Below, piece after piece: positions 61,086 to 64,000 of a stretch of 64,000 nucleotides of DNA. The stretch lies in contig JAJEEV010000048.1 of the NCBI GenBank assembly GCA_022820805.1, positions 62,001 to 126,000 of the forward strand, given 5' to 3'. The notes under the pieces are model-generated. The model had not been told where the DNA came from, did not search any database, and was given only the letters and a program-made list of their open reading frames with translations. Both the position numbers and the translations under genes were made by a program. Source of the DNA: Acidimicrobiia bacterium (GTDB lineage: Bacteria > Actinomycetota > Acidimicrobiia > Acidimicrobiales > Aldehydirespiratoraceae). Each line of letters begins with the position of its first letter. Position 1 is the first letter of the stretch.

Positions 61086-62255
61086 TCATCGGTCGATGTC
61101 TCCGAGGATGAAGTAGAGGCTTCCCAGGATCGTGATGATGTCGGGAACGTAGACGCCTCTGAGCAGCCAGGGCGTGATCGACACGTTGGAGAACGACGCC
61201 GAGCGGATCTTCACCCGGAACGGGTTCAGATCCCCCTTGGACACCACGTAGTAGCCCATCACCCCGAGCGGGTTCTCGGTCTCGACGTAGGCCTCGCCGG
61301 CGGGCACCTTGATGATGACGGGCACCTTGGCCATGATCGGCCCCGAGGGGATGTCGTCGAGGAGCTGGTCGACGATCTTGGTGGCCTCGCGGGTCTCCTG
61401 GAGGCGCACCCAGAACCGGGCGAACGAGTCGCCGTCGGGATGGGTCCAGACCTTCCAGTCGACCTGGTCGTGGACCAGCCCGCACGGGCTGTCGCGGCGC
61501 ACGTCCCAGTCCACGCCCGAGGCCCTGATGTTGGCCCCGGACAGGCCATAGGACAGCCCGACGTCGGGTGGGATCACGCCGATGCCCCGGGTGCGGGCCT
61601 GGAAGATCTCGTTGCCCTCCACCAGCTCCTCGATCTCGTCGCAGAAGCGGCGGATCTTCCGCATCGCCTGGCGGGTCTCGGCCACCCAGCCCGCCGGCAG
61701 GTCGTCCTTGAGGCCCCCGATGCGGTCGAAGTTGGGGTGGAAGCGCCCGCCGGTGGCGGCCTCGATCTGGTTGAGCACATGCTCGCGGTCGCGGAAGGCG
61801 AAGAAGACCGGGGTGATGGCGCCCACCTGCACGGCCATGTCGCCCAGGAACAGGGTGATGTTGGCGATGCGGCTCAGCTCGAACAGGATGGTGCGGATCC
61901 ACTGGGCCCGGGGCGGTGCCTCCACCTCCATGAGGCGCTCCGCGGCCAGGATGAAGGGCACCTCGTTGGCGAAGCTCCCGAGCCAGTCGATGCGGTTGAT
62001 CAGGGTGGTGACCTGCGGGTAGGTCCGCACCTCGGCCAGCTTCTCGTAGCCCCGGTGCATGTACCCCATGACCGGATCGGCTGACACCACCTGCTCGCCG
62101 TCGAGCTTGGCCACGATCCGCAGCGTGCCGTGGGTGGCCGGGTGCTGGGGGCCGATGTTGAGGGTCATGCCCTCTGTCTCGATCTCCAGGTTCACCCGGG
62201 CGTCGGCGGCCTGCGCGGCGATGTAGCTGAGCTGCTGGCGCTCGGTGACGGTCAT
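61086..62255 (-). CDS. nuoD: NADH-quinone oxidoreductase subunit D (49 kDa)
   Basis: 389 residues. NIGPQHPATHGTLRIVAKLD carries the quinone-site His pair (His38, His42). PVMGYMHRGYEKLAEVRTYP holds Arg68, equivalent to the arginine dimethylated by NDUFAF7. Twenty-three residues on, where the quinone-binding Tyr of bovine and Thermus enzymes lies, this protein has Trp91 in INRIDWLGSFANE. The C-terminal segment ITILGSLYFILGDIDR is normal. The ATG at 62255 overlaps the nuoC stop. Confidence 0.95.
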   Translation of the reverse strand: MTVTERQQLSYIAAQAADARVNLEIETEGMTLNIGPQHPATHGTLRIVAKLDGEQVVSADPVMGYMHRGYEKLAEVRTYPQVTTLINRIDWLGSFANEVPFILAAERLMEVEAPPRAQWIRTILFELSRIANITLFLGDMAVQVGAITPVFFAFRDREHVLNQIEAATGGRFHPNFDRIGGLKDDLPAGWVAETRQAMRKIRRFCDEIEELVEGNEIFQARTRGIGVIPPDVGLSYGLSGANIRASGVDWDVRRDSPCGLVHDQVDWKVWTHPDGDSFARFWVRLQETREATKIVDQLLDDIPSGPIMAKVPVIIKVPAGEAYVETENPLGVMGYYVVSKGDLNPFRVKIRSASFSNVSITPWLLRGVYVPDIITILGSLYFILGDIDR

Positions 62256-62944
62256 GTCGTGCCGCCCTCGCCGTCGGCGTCGGCTTCGGGCATCAGCTCG
62301 ACGTCGACGAGGCCGGGCCATGGCTTCACCCGGCGGGCCAGCAGCGGGTAGTCCTTGCGCAGCGGGTGGCCCTCGAACTCGCCCGGAAGGTAGATGTGGC
62401 GCAGCCCGGGGTGGCCGTCGAAGTCGATCCCGAACATCTCCCAGGCCTCCCGCTCGTGCCAGTCGGCGCCGGGGAACGTGGGTACCCAGCTGGGAGCCCG
62501 CAGGTCGTCGGTGGGCAGGTCGGCCTTGGCGATGAGCGAGCGGCCCGAGGCCACGTCGCTCACTCTGGCCAGGAGCTGGAAGCGGGTGTCGCCGCCGGCC
62601 ACGCCCGTCTCGGTGGGCGGCGCCTCCTTGGCCTCGGGCGGGTCGAGCACGTTGTCCACGGTGCTGTCCATGTCGCGCCCGTGCGGCGAGGGCATCCAGT
62701 CGATGGCCGACAGGAAGCTGAAGAACGTGAAGCCCTCCTCGTCCCGCAGCCAGCGAGCGAGACCGGCCCACGACTCGCGGTCGACCCGCAGCCACAGCTC
62801 TCCTGCGGCGATGTGCGACCCGACCAGTGCCTCGCCCAGCGCGCCGCGGGCCCGATCCAGGAGTGCCTCGGCCTCGGCGTCGGCAGCCGCTCCGGCAGCG
62901 TCGGCGGCGTGGTCGGCGGTGTCAGTCGATGACAATCGGCTCAC
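62252..62944 (-). CDS. nuoC: NADH-quinone oxidoreductase subunit C (30 kDa)
   Basis: 230 residues. The family signature [20 protein letters not shown] followed by [20 protein letters not shown] is complete. An insert of about 25 residues before the core (around [19 protein letters not shown]) is low-complexity. The first 40 residues are Ala-rich and may be non-native, since the ATG lies 23 bases inside the nuoB end. Confidence 0.93.
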   Translation of the reverse strand: MSRLSSTDTADHAADAAGAAADAEAEALLDRARGALGEALVGSHIAAGELWLRVDRESWAGLARWLRDEEGFTFFSFLSAIDWMPSPHGRDMDSTVDNVLDPPEAKEAPPTETGVAGGDTRFQLLARVSDVASGRSLIAKADLPTDDLRAPSWVPTFPGADWHEREAWEMFGIDFDGHPGLRHIYLPGEFEGHPLRKDYPLLARRVKPWPGLVDVELMPEADADGEGGTT

Positions 62945-63422
62945 CCCTCCACCGCTCGCCCATGTCCTCGTTCTGGATGCGCTCCTGCAGCATCACGATC
63001 CCCTCGAGCAGGGCCTCGGGCCGGGGTGGGCAGCCGGGGACGTACACGTCCACCGGCACGATCTGGTCGACTCCCTTGGTGACCGAGTAGCTGTCCCAGT
63101 AGGGCCCGCCGCAGTTGGCGCACGATCCCATGGAGATCACGTACTTGGGGTCGGGCATCTGCTCGTACAGGCGACGCACCGATGGGGCCATCTTGTCGGT
63201 CACGGTCCCGGAGATCACCACCAGGTCGGCCTGGCGGGGGCTCGCCGGAAGGGGGATCACTCCGAGTCGCATCACGTCGTAGCGGGGCGACCCGAAGGCG
63301 GCCCCCATCTCGATGGCGCAGCAGGCGAGGCCCCACTGGTACACCCACAGCGAGTACTTGCGGCTCATGTTGAGCAGGCTCGACAGGGGCTTGGGGACCT
63401 TGCCCGACTCGACTAGACCCAT
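62922..63422 (-). CDS. nuoB: NADH-quinone oxidoreductase subunit B (cluster N2)
   Basis: 166 residues. The four N2 ligands are visible: the tandem Cys in [19 protein letters not shown], one in [17 protein letters not shown] and one in [17 protein letters not shown]. The start [20 protein letters not shown] is taken from ATG 63422 because upstream in-frame sequence is spacer. The start codon sits in one of three copies of an 11-base repeat. Confidence 0.95.
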   Translation of the reverse strand: MGLVESGKVPKPLSSLLNMSRKYSLWVYQWGLACCAIEMGAAFGSPRYDVMRLGVIPLPASPRQADLVVISGTVTDKMAPSVRRLYEQMPDPKYVISMGSCANCGGPYWDSYSVTKGVDQIVPVDVYVPGCPPRPEALLEGIVMLQERIQNEDMGERWRGEPIVID

Positions 63423-63499
63423 CTGGAGGCCCTCACAGAAAGACTCCGGGTCAGACCCATCTGGCAGCCCGCCGAACTCCGCGACCCTAGACCCATCTG
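63415..63499 (-). repeat. Three spaced copies of an 11-base sequence across nuoA-nuoB
   Basis: AGACCCATCTG on the plus strand begins at 63415, 63453 and 63489, spaced 38 and 36 bases. The first copy covers the nuoB start codon and the third covers the nuoA stop codon; the middle one lies in the spacer and carries its own ATG. The intervening bases are not repeated. Confidence 0.85.
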
Positions 63500-63852
63500 A
63501 GCATCCTCTTGCGCCAGGCGTACAGCAGGCCGAGGAGCAGGATGAAGATGAAGATGGCCATCTCGACCAGGCCGAACATCGCGTAGGCCTCCAGGCGGGC
63601 GGCCCACGGGAAGATGAACACGGCCTCCACATCGAAGAGCACGAACAGCAGCGCGAAGACGTAGTAGCGGATGTTGGCCTGGGACCACATGTCCCCGACG
63701 GGGTCCACGCCGGACTCGTAGTTCTCCACCTTGGCCGGGGTGGGACGGGACGGTCGCAGGATGCGGCCCACGCCCAGCAGCGCGGCCACAATGCCCACGC
63801 CGAGAGCCCCGAAGATGCCGACGGTCAGATAGCTGCGAAGGAACTCCGACAC
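63487..63852 (-). CDS. nuoA: NADH-quinone oxidoreductase subunit A
   Basis: 121 residues, three helices. [20 protein letters not shown] and [20 protein letters not shown] are the NuoA hallmarks (cytosolic loop and Asp/Glu helix). It starts at a GTG (63852) and is the first gene of the operon. Upstream bases show no strong ribosome site. Confidence 0.95.
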   Translation of the reverse strand: MSEFLRSYLTVGIFGALGVGIVAALLGVGRILRPSRPTPAKVENYESGVDPVGDMWSQANIRYYVFALLFVLFDVEAVFIFPWAARLEAYAMFGLVEMAIFIFILLLGLLYAWRKRMLRWV

Positions 63853-63924
63853 GGGCCGGAAGCCTACCGGCGCGGCAGCCCGCGACGCGTCAGCGAAGGC
63901 CCCAGTAAGCGGCTTCCCTGGCTC

Positions 63925-64000
63925 TCAACCGAGAAGCACCACTCGACGGGCCATCCAGGCCGCGCACACCGACAGCAGCACCGCCGGTCCTGAGCGCCAC
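63925..64000 (-). CDS. Possible 3' end of an upstream membrane-protein gene
   Basis: The last 24 codons before a TGA at 63925 read GPAVLLSVCAAWMARRVVLL, a hydrophobic stretch with a basic turn. It could be the end of a gene that starts outside the window. Too little sequence is present to identify it. Confidence 0.25.
   Translation of the reverse strand, partial: WRSGPAVLLSVCAAWMARRVVLLG

Overview
The window is high-GC, gene-dense, and carries mostly overlapping minus-strand operons. A SigR/RsrA-type ECF sigma and zinc anti-sigma pair, ClpC, Tad pilus genes, two F420-type luciferase-like oxidoreductases and a DUF2342 metalloprotease point to an actinobacterium. The gene order resembles class Acidimicrobiia, but that placement is inference. 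No rRNA, CRISPR array, insertion sequence or phage gene is visible. One tRNA gene (Thr, CGT anticodon) is present.

Layout. 1-2113: 5' part of clpC and a divergent promoter region. 2114-3145: a polyprenyl diphosphate synthase. 3154-9532: coenzyme A, folate and purine-salvage genes (coaX, panC, a DUF2520 dehydrogenase, folK, a phosphatase-like protein without its catalytic Cys, hpt), then tilS and a zinc metalloprotease. 9543-10661: sigR, rsrA, a 43-residue membrane protein and tRNA-Thr. 10870-18324: holB, tmk, an MFS transporter, topA and nhaA. 18365-23477: a STAS/HATPase partner-switch pair and a Tad pilus cluster whose tadC is frameshifted. 23606-33907: a molybdenum-hydroxylase locus (YqeB-like, XdhC, two amidohydrolases, XdhD-like, FAD subunit) flanked by two LLM oxidoreductases. 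34011-38397: small genes, a beta-propeller lipoprotein and a creatininase-family enzyme. 38493-49867: a glycine-betaine/carnitine-type ABC importer and a catabolic cluster that includes an L-carnitine dehydrogenase/thioesterase fusion. 49923-51959: a secreted fibronectin-III/SLH protein. 52038-63852: midA beside a complex I operon (nuoABCD-HIJKLMN) that lacks nuoE, nuoF and nuoG.

The feature the genes do not explain is a dispersed intergenic repeat of about 125-142 bp. Five near-complete copies and at least four fragments occur. It tends to fill the gap between two consecutive co-directional genes. In four copies one end coincides with the stop codon of the preceding gene, and one core fragment lies in frame inside an acyl-CoA synthetase gene.

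Functional reading (inference). The organism probably respires through a complex I that either borrows an NADH module from elsewhere or uses another electron donor. It takes up quaternary amines and degrades carnitine-like compounds. It also oxidises an N-heterocycle, probably purine-like, with an unusual molybdenum hydroxylase whose Fe-S domain has lost all eight cluster cysteines.
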